Below, in pieces: positions 48,207-60,175 of a stretch of DNA of 64,000 nt. A program made the position numbers and the translations under genes. Below the pieces are notes generated by a model that was given only the letters and a program-made list of their open reading frames with translations, was not told where the DNA came from and did not search any database. The stretch is from Dromaius novaehollandiae. Its lineage: Eukaryota; Chordata; Aves; Casuariiformes; Dromaiidae. The first letter of the stretch is position 1. Each line of letters starts with the position of its first letter. Location: NCBI RefSeq assembly GCF_036370855.1, contig NC_088100.1:34856563-34920562 (forward strand), written 5' to 3'.

Positions 48207-50564
48207 CTCTAGAGCTCCCTCTGTCTTCTCACAAGTATGAATAGGCTAGCTGGTTTCCTGTTGGCATTGGTATCTTTTTCTACCTTGAAAGCTTTTTGAT
48301 TTGTTACTGATGGAGCAGAAGTTGACATGTTTTTTCAGATGGTTACTGGTTGTGGTCATCAGCTCGGCTGATGCCAGGAATGATGGCAATATATCTGTCT
48401 CCAGAGAAGGAACTGTTTGCTCATGTAGGCTTCCTCTTTTTACTGTGTGGGTCCAGAGAAGTAAAACAAATGGTTTGCAGTGGTACATCTTAAATAACTG
48501 ACCTCTGGAGATCTGCCATACAAGCCAGTGAATTACGCTTGAGTGCCTCACAGTAAACCATTTGAAGGACCATTTAAGCCAATATTGCCAGGTCATTGAA
48601 TTAGAATACAGCAGAGATGTGGTTAATACTGCCTGTTGTTCTTTCCATTTCCAGCTGCAGACTTCATGCTTAGAGTACTTTAGAACAATACCATCTATGA
48701 AATTTGTTATTTTAAATTTAGACACTAGAGAACATCCTTTACCTAATTACAAAAGGTTTGAAATATTTCAAAATTTGAAGCTGAAATTGCTTGATTCAAA
48801 TTGAGTATCTCAGTTCTTAGCACATCCGCTTGCTATGAGATTCTGTTATAAAATATTAATCCAATTGCTTCACAGAACATTTTGCTGGCAAATTATCCCT
48901 TATATTATGGGATGAATAGAGCAATAAGTTCAATTGAAAGCAGGTTTTCTGAAATTGGTTATTAAACTACATGGCTACTTTCTGTAGTATAATAGTCTTT
49001 TTTTACTATATCCTGTGATTGTACATATCTATAATTCCATAGAGATAAATAGGTATTATTATATGTTTTTAAAGAAATTGTTTTTTTAGATCATAAAGTC
49101 AAATACAATATTTAATTGCTGATCATTTGCCAAAGAGTTGAAACCACACAGCTGGCAATTCTTCCTTATGATTAACAGAGGTCCTATTTGCAAGTACACA
49201 ATTTATAGTTTCTGATAATTCGGTAAAATATTATGTTATTTTGTTTGTGTCAAGCACAATACGCAAAAACTATGTTGTATATCTGAATGATTAATAGATG
49301 CGGAGCAAAACAGGGAAACAGATAATGGCAAGAGCCACTACATTGCAAAACAAAATGTGGAAGAAACTATCTACTATAAACTAAGGTTCCTCTCAGTTGT
49401 GTTGACCTTTCCCAAACTTCTAAATTACGTCAGCCTGTAGAAATGGATTGCTTCACTTTCTAGGTAAGTCAGTGATATGTAGGTTCACTAAACACAATGA
49501 CTTTATAATGGTCATTAATATTTGTGGAAAAAATACTCTATGTGCTCTGGAATGCACTGCATCCATTCTCTTCTGAAACCTCATCTTTGTTCCTAGTAAT
49601 TACCATCTGTTTCTAATTTCTGACATTCTGTGTCAGTGGCAAAGACTATTCAAGCTTCTGTATACAATACGAGCTAAGATAGTTTATTATATTTTTATAT
49701 AGCAAGGCCATATTTTAAAAGCAATAAATATAATTTAGCTTGTAAAGCAGAATATAACGTACTTTTGCAGATGCCAGTTTAAACAAAAGTAGGAATTGGA
49801 GACCATTTACAGATCTTGCTGTGAACAGTCCATTCATTCCGCTTGCATGTATTCTAAGATCACAACAAGATTCTGTAGGACTGAACTTTGCTCTAAGAAC
49901 AAAACAAAATGAAATCCCTGTATCAACACATTCTCCCAACACATGCAATTAGTGTAATCAGCATCACAGAATAAAGGAGTCAAATTTTATTCCACTCTTG
50001 AAAAGTTAGACACAAATTGAGAAAACTCCACAATTTGCACTTTCTGATCTTTAGTCTTTGAACCAAACTGGACACTCTTGGAAACTCTGTTTTAACATAA
50101 ATCAGATGGCTAAAAGATCATGCTGCAGAAGTTTCAAGATAGAGGCTTCTTTCTTCCCTGGCTTTGATTTAAACTCTTTCAAGGCTTGTAAAGTTGCAAA
50201 GACTTTTTCAAAGGGATAGAATAGCTTGACCAGCAGGTGACTTTTATCCCAGGAACCTTTGCCCTGCTTAAGAGTTTACCCAAGTTGTTTATTTTAACCC
50301 CCAAATCAGTGAAAATCTACGCAATGTGTTCTCTTAATCTACATGACATCAACTTGAAAGTAAGGACTTCTGTGCTCACTGACTTACTGGGTCAAGTTCT
50401 GAGGGCAGCAAAAATATAAACCCCCACAAACAGCTGCTTGATTCACTGTAGATTCCATGAGAGATTGTAACAGTAAAATAAAATGTTTCAAGAATATGAG
50501 GACAGTGGTTTTGGGGGAATAGGTTGGAGGATTTTCTCTCTTGAAAACAGCTAGCCAATACTTC
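48207..50564. other. Unassigned AT-rich stretch
   Basis: The 159-codon minus frame at 48725-48246 opens from a GTG codon and shows no domain. Nothing else is recognised. Confidence 0.45.
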
Positions 50565-50588
50565 AAAAAAAAAAAAAAAAAAAAAAAA
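50565..50588. repeat. A24 homopolymer with purine tail
   Basis: Twenty-four A, then GAGAGAAAAAGAAAGAAAAC. A second impure A-rich run lies at 50788-50817. No retroposed body is visible upstream. Confidence 0.95.
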
Positions 50589-51446
50589 GAGAGAAAAAGA
50601 AAGAAAACACTTCCACACTTCCTCTAGCCAACCAGCCAAGAACCTCTGTCATTCTGGCATGCCAGATAATTTTGGAGCCAGATCCAAAACCCACTGAAAT
50701 AAATAGAAACAAGCCAGTGGTGAATTTCCTAGTTGACTCAGCATGTCTGGTCCAGGTATCCCACGACTTCTACATGCTCTACTATACAAGAAAAAGGAAA
50801 AAAGAAAAAAAAAAAAGGCAGGACAATGTCATCAGCAGCTCCAGTTGATAAGATTATACATGTTCTTACACTGAATGCCATACTGCCCCATTTTCATATG
50901 CTAAAAGATCCCTGGCTCTGCCCTGAGTACATCTCTGCCTCCCATGAAGGAAAGAGCTGCAGGGCCTTCTGCAGAATCCTCTCCTCTGGCAGCACTTTCC
51001 AGCCTTCAGGAGCTCTGAAATATGGATCTTTGGAGCAGGATAACAATGAGTAGGATGGATAATATGCATGAGTTTGGAGATAACAGGTATTTGTCAGCCC
51101 GCATATTTCACTTATTTGTCTCAGCTTGACTATGAGAATATTTTCGTAACCGGATGCCAAAGCATCAGCTTATCTTGGTCTGGAAATCATAATAATTCAT
51201 ATAATCAAACCAACGCTGTAATTACTTTCCTGAGGCTGTAGGATGGACTAGAAATCTAACCAATTTTAAGATAAATTTGTGAACAGGATTAGATGAAGTG
51301 GTTTCTGAAGTAGCAGGAGACTTGAATCAATGACACAAGAAGTACTTTCCAGTGCTGGATCGTAAGTTCACAAATTAACCTATTGCTGCTCTACTTCCCT
51401 CCTTTAAGTTGTAGCATGGAGCAAGAAATTATTTTCATGTCTCTAT
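50589..51446. other. Unassigned DNA
   Basis: No recognised feature apart from the impure A-rich run at 50788-50817. Confidence 0.45.
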
Positions 51447-51512
51447 AGTCAAGTCCCTCTTATCCAATATGTTCTGAGATTGAGGTATCCTGGATAATGG
51501 AAGTGGAACATG
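51447..51512 (+). mobile_element. Possible Tigger/pogo-like terminal relic
   Basis: 'agtcaagtccctcttatccaatatg...gaggtatcctggataatgg' resembles the 5' ends of Tigger-type DNA transposons, which begin cagt-aa-cctc-ttatcc and soon repeat a tcc-gataa phrase. No matching inverted end was found nearby and no transposase is visible. Confidence 0.25.
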
Positions 51513-53395
51513 TTGGCCAGGCCAGATTAAGGCTGAATCTAGCAGATACTTCTGCACTTCCTGCATCTATGTCCCAAACTAAAAAGGCCCAGGTTGAGGG
51601 GAAACTTAAGCTGGGCAAACAGTTTGTAAAAGTGTGGACCCATGGTCTGAGTTAGCAAGCTGCCACGGTCAGGAATGCTGGGGAAGACAGTGCAGAGACA
51701 CAGATAGCTCGGCAGGACTCAGCTCCTGCCTGACTGAGCTTGTCAACTCTGGCTTAATGCCAGCCATCTCAGACCCAGCTAACTCAATGAACAGCCCAGG
51801 AGTGTCTGTTTCCCTCTTTATGCTCTACACTGTGGGAGCAGTTTTTAGCATGACTGGACCTGACCTAGCTCTGCACAGCCCATAGGCAGTAATAAACCCT
51901 CTCAAAACACAGATTATCTCAAAAAGTGAGCACAGACCTCAATGTGGTCCTTCAGGTGCTAGAAGACATCTGGGCCCTTTGCGGCCTTCCCTGGTGTGGA
52001 TAATGCTAGGAACAGTTTGTCTCACTGCCTACAGATAATTAGGTGACACCTACCACTGTGACATATTGGTAATACAGAAGACATACAGGTAGTACACATC
52101 ACACTATACACAAAATTTTAAAGCTGAAAGACATTCAACATCTAATAAACACCTTAATTTTGCCTCTTATTGGTCCTGACCAGTGAAAGAGCCTTTCCTT
52201 CTGTGTTCCAAAACACTTTTATTTTGTTTCCCCTCCACCCTTAGGCATCTTGCCTTAATCAGTACACAGGATGGATGGATGCAGGGATGGGGGAATTATA
52301 ACCAGCATGCACAGTGAGTGTGACTCTTCCAATATTTTTGTTGATAATCTCTCCCAAAAAAATGCAAAATGAGATTTTTTTTTTGTAAAGCTTATTTTTT
52401 TCTACTTCTTTCTGATAACAAAACTGACTTCCTGGCAAATTTGAAGTTCTTGTGGAAAGGCTGAGGGTCGCATAGATTTTTGTTTTATTTATGCAAAGCA
52501 GGATTTTTCTCTAACTGTTTTTCAGCAGCAGCTAAACTACTTTGCCTGAAATTTGCTGAAACTATTCAGCTGAAGGAAGACACCTGGCACAGAAAATTTC
52601 ACATAGTTTACATTTTCAATAGTATAAATCTGTATAAATCTTTAAATATCAGAACATGGAACGTGCCAGACAATCTAACTGGCAGTCCTTCCAGACCCTT
52701 CATCCACTAGCTGTTCGCTCAGGTTACTTCCAGTTAGTGCTGATCAAAACTCAGAATTTATTTCTCTTGGAAACACTTTTACTATTTTTAAAGGTCTCCT
52801 CTATAAAGCAGGATGAAAACTGATTTTTAAAAATATTTCCCCAAAAGGAAACTATGTTTTTCACAGCCAGTTCCTTTTCATGGACTAAAGTGCCTGGAAG
52901 TCTTGGGAGTACTGGCCCTAGGAACAGAAGATAGGTGCTGGAAGCCCAGGAATCCTCAGCCCCTTCACATGGCAAAATTGCTTATGAAATGTGAATCCTG
53001 GAAATTCAAAGTTCCTGAACATGTCCGATGAAAGAAAAAGTTTTACTGGCAGAACGTCTAGCTGGCCCTATTTTTACTGGCAGCTTGAGGCACAGGTCTG
53101 AACTGTCCAAGACTGTAGGTGACTGGAGATTCTCCCTCCAGTCGAGACCTGCAAAGCTGGCTATTCAGGAGATTCAAACTGAAGAGCAGGTCAGTACTTC
53201 TGCTCCCTGGGAAAGCAGGTGCTCAAATGTAGTCAGCTGGAAATACTAAGAAAAGATGCTGTCCGGACACCCTTCTCTCTAAAGTTGTGCATTCCTATTC
53301 CCTTTGATCAAAACCAGTCTCTCTGTGAGGCCAGGTGCCTGGTGGAGCAGGACTTCCTCTCTGAAAACCTAGCTGCTGAAAGCAGGACCCAATGT
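51513..53395. other. Unassigned stretch
   Basis: A GC-richer patch at 51630-51890 and a more mixed region from 53020 on have only short domain-less frames. Confidence 0.45.
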
Positions 53396-53470
53396 TGGCA
53401 AATAGCCTAACGGTTAAGACCCTCACTCACAGGTTACAGACCTCGTTTCTCTACCAGTTTAAGGGGTTCA
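53396..53470 (+). mobile_element. tRNA-like SINE relic
   Basis: 'aatagcctaacggttaagaccctcactca' closely resembles the head of tRNA-related dispersed repeats in turtles and crocodilians (tagcctagtggttagggcactcacc). TAGCCTAACGG fits a pol III A-box; the later 'gacctcgtttctctacc' sits where the B-box (ggttcaaatcc) belongs but is degraded. It cannot fold as a functional tRNA because the acceptor and T arms are not paired. This is an old copy, shared by descent or similar by family. Confidence 0.45.
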
Positions 53471-54949
53471 GACTCAGAGCTCTTACTTCCCAGAAGGGTA
53501 TCTCTAGACTGTACTCAGAATTACAGAGCAGGGGCAGCTCCGTGTTGCCCATTCAGTCAGTTCCCTGTATGGTGCAAGGATGCAAGGCTCAGGGAGCTGG
53601 ATTGTGTGCAGCGGTGTTGAGGCCACTCTGCTGAGAGGGGTGTGCCCTGCTTCGCAGGAGCTCTTCTGTTTTCTGTCCAATGATTATCTGACACAGAAAG
53701 TGTCCACACTACAGTAAATGAGGAAAGAGGGCTGTCCTGTGTAATAGGAGCAGAAGGAGAATGGTGGCACCTTCCTGTCACTACTGCCCAGTATGCCCAG
53801 TGAGGTCATGTCATCTGATGTAATCACTTCTGACTGCGGCAAGTCGCAAGCCCATGACAGAGGTCTCCAAAGCTGGCTAACACCTGGTATGACGTAACAG
53901 GCTGAGGCTATTCTCAGACGCGTAAGCTTTAGCTGAACAAAATCCCAGAAGCAGGCTTCAGCGCTACAGTAGGACAAGATATGCAACAAAGATGCCTTCA
54001 TTCTTTCATCTGGATAGAATGCGAGTGCTGCATTTCTAAATTGACATGGTTAACTCAAAGGACTAATCAGGTCAAACTTCTCTGTTAGCTAAATCATAGG
54101 CTGGTGAAGCTAAAAGTCTCTAAATAAACCTGACGTATTTTTATACATTTCCACAAGCTGGAATTTTGACATGTGTGCCTAACTGGCTTCATCTTTTTGT
54201 AGCTCATGAAAAATGATATGTAGATGGTTAACAGTCAGTGCCAGAATCAACATTCTTTCTTTTCCTAGAAACTGAAGATTTAAAGATTTTCCCATCAAAA
54301 GAATTTATGCAAGGATTTATGGATCCTGCAGAAGTTGGCTTCACCTATATTATTCCTCTGTCATTTGGAAATTTAATTTTTAAATAACTTTTTTCTTAGT
54401 ACAAAAATAGTGAGCACTTCTTCATGAAGTCCATAAGACCACATTATAAGCCTGTTCTTTATCTTTTCCTTTTAATTAGCACTTTTGCAGACATGCTTAT
54501 AATACTTCTCACTCAAAAAGTTTCTAATTGACACAAACTATATGCAGTAGCAATAATTCTTTGGTCAGTAAATGGAACCTAATTGCACTAAATCCATGCT
54601 CTAGAAATTGTTATTCAAATTAGTTTCCTTTCTCTGGCAGCTGTTTCTGCTTTCCTTCACCTTAACAACAATGACCTGGAGAGCATGACACTTGATTTAT
54701 TCTTGTGCAAATGATATCAGAATTAGTTCCAATGTCTGGATATATTTATTTGTAAAAGGATTAAATTTTCTTATCTCTTTGAATCATTTCAGGGGAAATG
54801 AACACTGTTAAAATCTGATAGATGGTGGCAACAAAAAACTGTGAGTCCCCAGTAGCGTTGCTTTTTCATGCAGAAATTAATTGTGGCCAGAAGGCTATCA
54901 TAATTAACCTCAGTAATAAAAAGACAAGAGTTTCAGACAGAAGAGCAAA
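53471..54949. other. Unassigned stretch
   Basis: No element is recognised. The frame at 54001-53684 (minus, 105 codons) has no domain. Confidence 0.45.
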
Positions 54950-56165
54950 ACAACTTAAAGAACACTCATCCAGCCAACGTGGTGTCAAATCAGGTGGCCC
55001 TGCTGGAATTCACCTGAGGCCACTTAGAAAACTGACGGAACCAGAGTCCAAGCTATTAGCAGTTGTCTTTGAGAACTCACAGGGTTCAACCTCACAAACA
55101 GTGAGGTTTCAGGAGCCTGGAAAATGGCAAATACAGAGCCTATCTTTAGAAAGGGGAAAAAGAAGGAGTCAGGTACTTGCAGAGGAATCAATTTAACTTC
55201 AGTTCTTGGAACAATAATTAGATAAACTATTTGTAAGCACTTGGAAGATAACTGGGAGATGAGTAAGAGCCAGCATAGATTTGTTGAGTAAACCACTCCA
55301 AACTAGCTTTGCTTCTACTTATGGTAGAGTAGGTGGCCTTGTGGACAGAAGAGAATCAATAGATGCCAGATATCTCTTGACTTCATTCAGAATTTTGATA
55401 CCGTCTCACATAACATTCGCATACGCAATTTTAAGAAATATGTTCTTCGTAAACTATTGTAAGATTAGTGCAAGACTAAAGGTATATGGTATGTAGGGAT
55501 AAATTGGAGGCATAATCCAAAAAGTAAAGACAAACATACTTAGGCATCTAGAATAATCTGTATAAATAATCTAAGCAACAGCTTAGGTAGCAATCTGTCC
55601 GGAATTGGAATTCAGGAAAATCCTTCAGCATTATAGTACTTCACAATGTCATGTGGCTGGGAAAAAGGCAAATATCATCGAGAGATGTGTATAAACAGAA
55701 ATGTCATCAATAAGGTATGTCTACTCAAAATGGTAAGACTACAGCAGGAGCACAATGTTATGTTTCTGAGGTCTTTATTCAAAGGATATGTAGACCAGCT
55801 GGAAAAAGTACAGAGAAGAAAAAAGAATGATCAGAGATCTAGAAAAGATGATCTGTGGAAAAAAAAGGCCAAAGGAATTTGGAGTGTTTAGACTGGAGAA
55901 GGAGTGGCTGGAGGGGGTAGTAACACTGTTTAAATATGTAAAAGGTAATACATGGAATAAACCATTCAGTCTGCCTTTTGCCATCTTAATTTGTAGGAAC
56001 TGTATATTAGACACAAGTCACACAGTTCTGTCAGTAAGCAGAGTAAGGCCAGGAACAAACTGTCCCTGAATATTTTGGAATCTCTGTCACTGGGTGTTTT
56101 GAAGATCAGTGTCAGACAATCATCTGCCAAGAATTGTTTGGATATAGCCAGCCTTCTTGTGGAGA
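54950..56165 (+). mobile_element. Old CR1 LINE, RT to near the 3' end
   Basis: It starts with 'aaatcaggtggccctgctggaattcacctgagg', the KSxGPxGIHxR RT block. It continues with 'agccagcatagatttgttgag' (the SQHGF block), 'gacttcattcagaattttgataccgtctcacataac' (the DFxxxFDTVSHN catalytic block), 'gtagaccagctggaaaaagtacagagaagaaaaaagaatgatc' (LEKVQRRxxxM) and 'gtgtttagactggagaagga' (FSLEKE), and ends near 'agaattgtttggatatagcc'. The order is complete, but stops and frameshifts are many. It is much older than the copy at 56795. Confidence 0.85.
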
Positions 56166-56794
56166 AACTTTAGGTGACTCCATGAGGTTTCTTTGACCCT
56201 GTTTTCTATGGGGCTATGATAAATATAAACTAATAATAAAATGCTGTGTTTTGACCCTTTTCTTTTTCTATGCAGACAGTTCTTCTGCAATAGGAGCTTT
56301 TCGTAGTATCTTGTTTCTAAAGAGACCACTTTTCAGGCAAGGAAAAATGGGCTGTTGAAAACATCCAAAATGTCCTCAGTACCTGCTATGCTAAACTTGC
56401 AGTGAAAACAAAACGTTCCCAAACTAAAGTGTAGAGCACATTGTTTGGTTAGTCTATTTGGATGTGTTTTTCAATAAGAAGTCAAGTACCACACACTTAG
56501 TCGCAGCTTCTCATAAACTTCTGAATATTTATTAACCAACAGCAACAATTGGGCTGTGTTGTTGAGGTAATCCCCCATAGCAAGGATTCATCCCAAGGTC
56601 AAAAACCAGCCTAAATGATGAGAAGCAATAGTCATGTGAAGCCTCTGGCTCTATTTTCAGTCAACTTTTAAAGTGCATTTTTATAGTTACCTCAAAATAC
56701 AACATAAATTTTACTGTTATTACATCTTCTATCATCTTAGTAGGGTTTTACCAAAGTCTATAGGGCAACACAACACACCTATGCAACTACAGAA
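56166..56794. other. Unassigned DNA between two CR1 copies
   Basis: No feature is recognised. The exact 5' start of the following CR1 is uncertain. Confidence 0.4.
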
Positions 56795-56939
56795 CACAGC
56801 CACAGCAGAGGGTCAGTGCCCAGGCAGCAGATGGGGGGGCCGTAGTGATGTCCAGCAAAGCGGTTGAGCTGCCTGAACCTGAGACTTTTGGCAGCCCCCA
56901 GAGGAAGTGGCGAGCAGCAACAGCAGAGGACTCCCTGCT

Positions 56940-57411
56940 GCCTCCATTAAATGGAGGCCCCATCTGCCGACCTGACCTATTGCCAAGGGAGGTTTACTGA
57001 TTGGCAGGGGCTTGAATCCAAAATGCTGTAGAGAGGCTACCGAGACTTGTCTGGTCCTTGAACTATTATCACCTGCTGCTCTTCCACACAGGCACCAGCA
57101 ATATCAGGGGAGAGCTGGAACATGACTACACGATCCTGGGGGCAAAGGCCGAGGGCATGGGGGCTCAGATAGTTTTCTCCTCAATCCTGCCAGTGAGGAG
57201 GAAGGGCTTGAGGAAGAGTGGACAGATCCTGCAGGTCAACAACTGGTTGCACAGCTGGTGTTGGCAGCAGGGATTTGGTTTCTATGACCATGGGTCCCTC
57301 TTTGAAGATCAAGGATGGCTTGGAAGGGATAGGATTCACCTCACTAAGCAGGGAACAATTATCTTTCTTTGCCAACAGGCTGGCGTACTAGTAAGGAGAG
57401 CTGTAAACTAG
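56940..57411 (+). pseudogene. CR1 ORF1 C-terminus, esterase-like domain
   Basis: The frame encodes GGPICRPDLLPREV, a stop, then ERLPRLVW and LLLFHTGTSN. The last is the GTN-type block of the SGNH/esterase-like domain known in CR1 ORF1. Then come GAKAEGMGAQIVFSSILPVR, LQVNNWLHSWC, GFGFYDHGSLF and DRIHLTKQG (usually DGIHLTKRG), which keeps D and H of the catalytic block. ORF1 stops at 57409-57411. The 5' part of ORF1 is missing or unrecognisable. Confidence 0.85.
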
Positions 57412-57659
57412 GGATGATGGGGGAAGAAGAGGATAACCAACAATGAAGTGAGGAAGTGATAGACCAGGTTGTCAAGAAAAGGGTGTGGGGTGTTGGGAAC
57501 AGGAAGTACAACATAACAAGGCTGAAGTGGGATCATGTCAAATGTATGCACATAAATGAGGAAGTGCCTACAAGGAGTATTATGGGGAAAGTTCTCATAC
57601 CTTTTCTGGGAAATCAGCATGCTGGGCTGCCTTTCTGAAGTGCCTGTATGCTGATGGGC

Positions 57660-58160
57660 ATGGAAACAGCATGGGAAACAAACAGGAGGAATTAGAAATC
57701 TGTGTGCAGTTGCAGTGCTATGATTTCATTGGGATCATCGAGACATGGTAGGAGAGTTTCCACAGCTACTGTACTGCAATGGATGGATACAGGCCCTTAA
57801 GGAAGGAGAGACCAGGGCAGCAAGGAAGGGGGCTTGTCCTTTATGTGAGAGAGCAGCAGGAATGCCTGAAGCTCTGCCTGGGGACGAGTGATGAGCCAGT
57901 TGAGAACTTATGGGTGAGGATTAGAGGGCAGATCAATGTGGGCGATGTTGTGGTGGATCTGTGCTGCGGACCACCAGGAAGACGGAGACAAAGCCTTCAT
58001 CAGACAAGTGGAAAAAGCCTTATGTTCTTAGGCTCTGGTCTTCATGGGGGGGCTTTAACCACCCCAATATCTGCTGGAGGAACAACACAGCAGAGCACAA
58101 GCAATCCAGGAGGTTTCTGGATTGCATTGATAACAATTTCCAAACACAGGTGACCAACAG
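57660..58160 (+). pseudogene. CR1 ORF2 APE-type endonuclease, broken
   Basis: The frame reads MGNKQEELEICVQLQCYDF, then IIETW followed by TAG at 57749-57751 where the family has a second tryptophan (ETWWD). It is open from 57779 as [33 protein letters not shown] and [11 protein letters not shown] frameshift near 58000 moves the [20 protein letters not shown] block into another frame. The GDFN active-site block is damaged. The protein would have nicked DNA for target-primed reverse transcription. Confidence 0.85.
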
Positions 58161-58223
58161 GTAACAAGGGGATATGCTCTGCTGTACCTGATACTTACAA
58201 ACAAGGAAGAACAGGTTGAGGAT

Positions 58224-58937
58224 GTGAAGGTTGGGGCAGCTTTGTCTGCAGTAGCCAAGAAACACTTAGCACTCAGTAAGCATGCTCAGTTCAGGATCCT
58301 GAGGGGAGAGAACAAGGCAAAAACCAGTATCTCTGTCCTGGTCTTCAGCCTGCTCAAGGACCTGCTTGGAAGAATCCCATGGGATACTGTACTGGAGAGC
58401 TGGCTGATATTCAAGGATCACCTCTTCCAAGCTCAAGAACAATCCATCCCCATGCACAGGAAGTCAAGGAAAGGTGTCAGGATGTCTGCATGGATGAACA
58501 AGGACCCCCTGACAGAAACCAGACATAAAAAGGAAACACACAAGAGGTGGAAGCAGGAATATATAGACAATGTCTGAGCATGCAGGGACAGGGTCAGGAA
58601 AGCCAAAGCCTACCTGGAGTTGAATTTGGTGCGGGATGTGAAGGGCAACAAGAAAGGCTTCTACAAGGACATAAGCAGCGAAAGAAAGGCTAGGGAAAAT
58701 GTGAGCTCACTGCTAGTTGGGCAGAGGCCCTGGTGGCAAAGGTACTTAATACCTTCTTTGCCTCCATCTTTACTGGTAAAACTAGCCTTCAGGAATCCCA
58801 AACCCTTGAGACCCATGAGAAAAATCTGGAACAATGGAGACTTACCCTTGGTGGAGGAGGATCAAGCTAGGGAACACTTAAAAAAATTGGACATACACAA
58901 GTCCATGAGACCTGATGGAGGCACCCATGAGTACTGA
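58224..58937 (+). pseudogene. CR1 ORF2 linker between endonuclease and RT
   Basis: 58224-58577 carries QFRILRGE, then GRIPWDTVLESWLIFKDHL and QAQEQSIP, as in CR1 linkers. A TGA ends the frame at 58575-58577. 58620-58937 continues with [30 protein letters not shown] and [12 protein letters not shown], the last being the start of the RT domain. Confidence 0.8.
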
Positions 58938-58998
58938 GGGAGCTGGCTGATGTCACTGCAAGGTCACTCTTGATCATCTTTGAAAGGTTATCATGACT

Positions 58999-59416
58999 GG
59001 GAGAGGTTCCTGAGGACTGGAAGAGAGCAAATGTCATTCCTATCTTCAAAGGGGGCAAGACGGAGAATCTGGGGAACTACTGGCTGGTCAGCCTCACCTC
59101 CATCTCTGGGAAGGTGATGGGGCAAATCCTCCTAGAAAGCATTTCCAAGCACATGAAGGCCAAGAAGCTGATCAGTAGTCAACATAGATTTATGAAGGGG
59201 AAATCATGTATGACCTACCTGATCACCTTCTGTAATGAGATGACTGGTTTAGTGGATGAGGAGAGAGCAGTGGATGTCATTTATCTCAATTTTAGTAATG
59301 TTTTTGGCACTGTCCCCCATAGCATCCTCATAGACAAGCTGATGAACTGCAGACTAGGTAAATGGACAGTGAGGTGGACTGAAAACTGGCTAAATGCTCG
59401 GCTCAAAAGTTCGTGA
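58999..59416 (+). pseudogene. CR1 reverse transcriptase, catalytic core broken
   Basis: Open from about 58999: EVPEDWKRANVIPIFKGG, SISGKVMGQILLESISKH, SQHRFMKGKSCMTYLI, then VDVIYLNFSNVFGTVPHSIL. The family has YLDFSKAFDTVSHSIL here, so both aspartates of the block are replaced (N and G). The frame ends at 59414-59416. Confidence 0.9.
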
Positions 59417-59468
59417 TCAGTGGCACAAAGTCTCACCAGAGGCCAGTCTTAGCAAAGTACCCTAGGGG

Positions 59469-60175
59469 TTGATACTGGGCCCAGTTTTGTTTAACATCTT
59501 CATTAATGACCTGGATGATGGGACAGAGAGCACACTCAGCAAGCCTGTAGAAAATGTAAAACCAGGAAGAGTGATTGATACACTAGGTGGTTGTGCCACC
59601 ATTCAGAGGGACCTTGACAGACTGGAGAAATGGGCAGAAAGGAACCTCATGAAGTTCAGCAAAGGAAAATGACAAATCCTGCCCCTGCAGAGGAATAATC
59701 CCAGGCACCATAACAGGCTGACAGGCTGGAAAGCAGCTTTGCAGAGAAGGACCTGGTCATTCTGGTGGCCAATAGGTTGACCATGAAACAGCAATGTGCT
59801 GTTGCAGCAGAGAAGGCCAACAGCATCCTGGGCTGCATTAGGCAGAACGTTGCCAGCAGGCTGAGGGAGATGATGCTTCCCCTCTGCTCAGCACTGGTGA
59901 GGTCACATCTGGAGTGCTGGGTCCAGTTCTGGACTCCCCAGCACAAGAGAGACATGGACATACTGGAACGAGTCCAGCAAAGGGCCGCAAAGTTGATAAA
60001 GGGATTGAAGTGTCTGACCCACAAGGAGAGGCTGAGAGATCTGGGACTGTTTAGTCTGGAGCAGAGAAGGCTCAGGGGAGATCTTACCAATGCGTACATT
60101 GTATACCTGACTGGGGCAGGTAAAGAAGATGGAGCCAGACTCTTCTCTAATATTAAGGGAAAGGACAAGAGGTAA
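59469..60175 (+). pseudogene. CR1 RT palm/thumb and C-terminus, broken
   Basis: 59469-59672 encodes ILGPVLFNIFINDLDDG and then LSKPVENVKPG where CR1 has LSKFADDTKLGG, so the FADD catalytic box is gone. A stop lies at 59670-59672. 59765-60175 encodes [60 protein letters not shown] and GLFSLEQRRLRGDL, the normal C-terminal order. The long frame on the opposite strand here is only its shadow. Confidence 0.9.

Noticed and set aside
48301..48501. Plus-strand frame with a signal-peptide-like FFRWLLVVVISSADA stretch
   Set aside because: Hydrophobic segments arise easily in T-rich DNA; there is no acceptor at its start and no family match.
48246..48725. 159-codon minus-strand frame, the longest outside recognised CR1
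   Set aside because: It begins with GTG, not ATG, shows no domain, coiled coil or signal peptide, and has no splice or promoter context.
53396..53470. A functional tRNA gene
   Set aside because: The A-box is present, but the T-arm/B-box and acceptor pairing are missing, so a SINE relic fits better.
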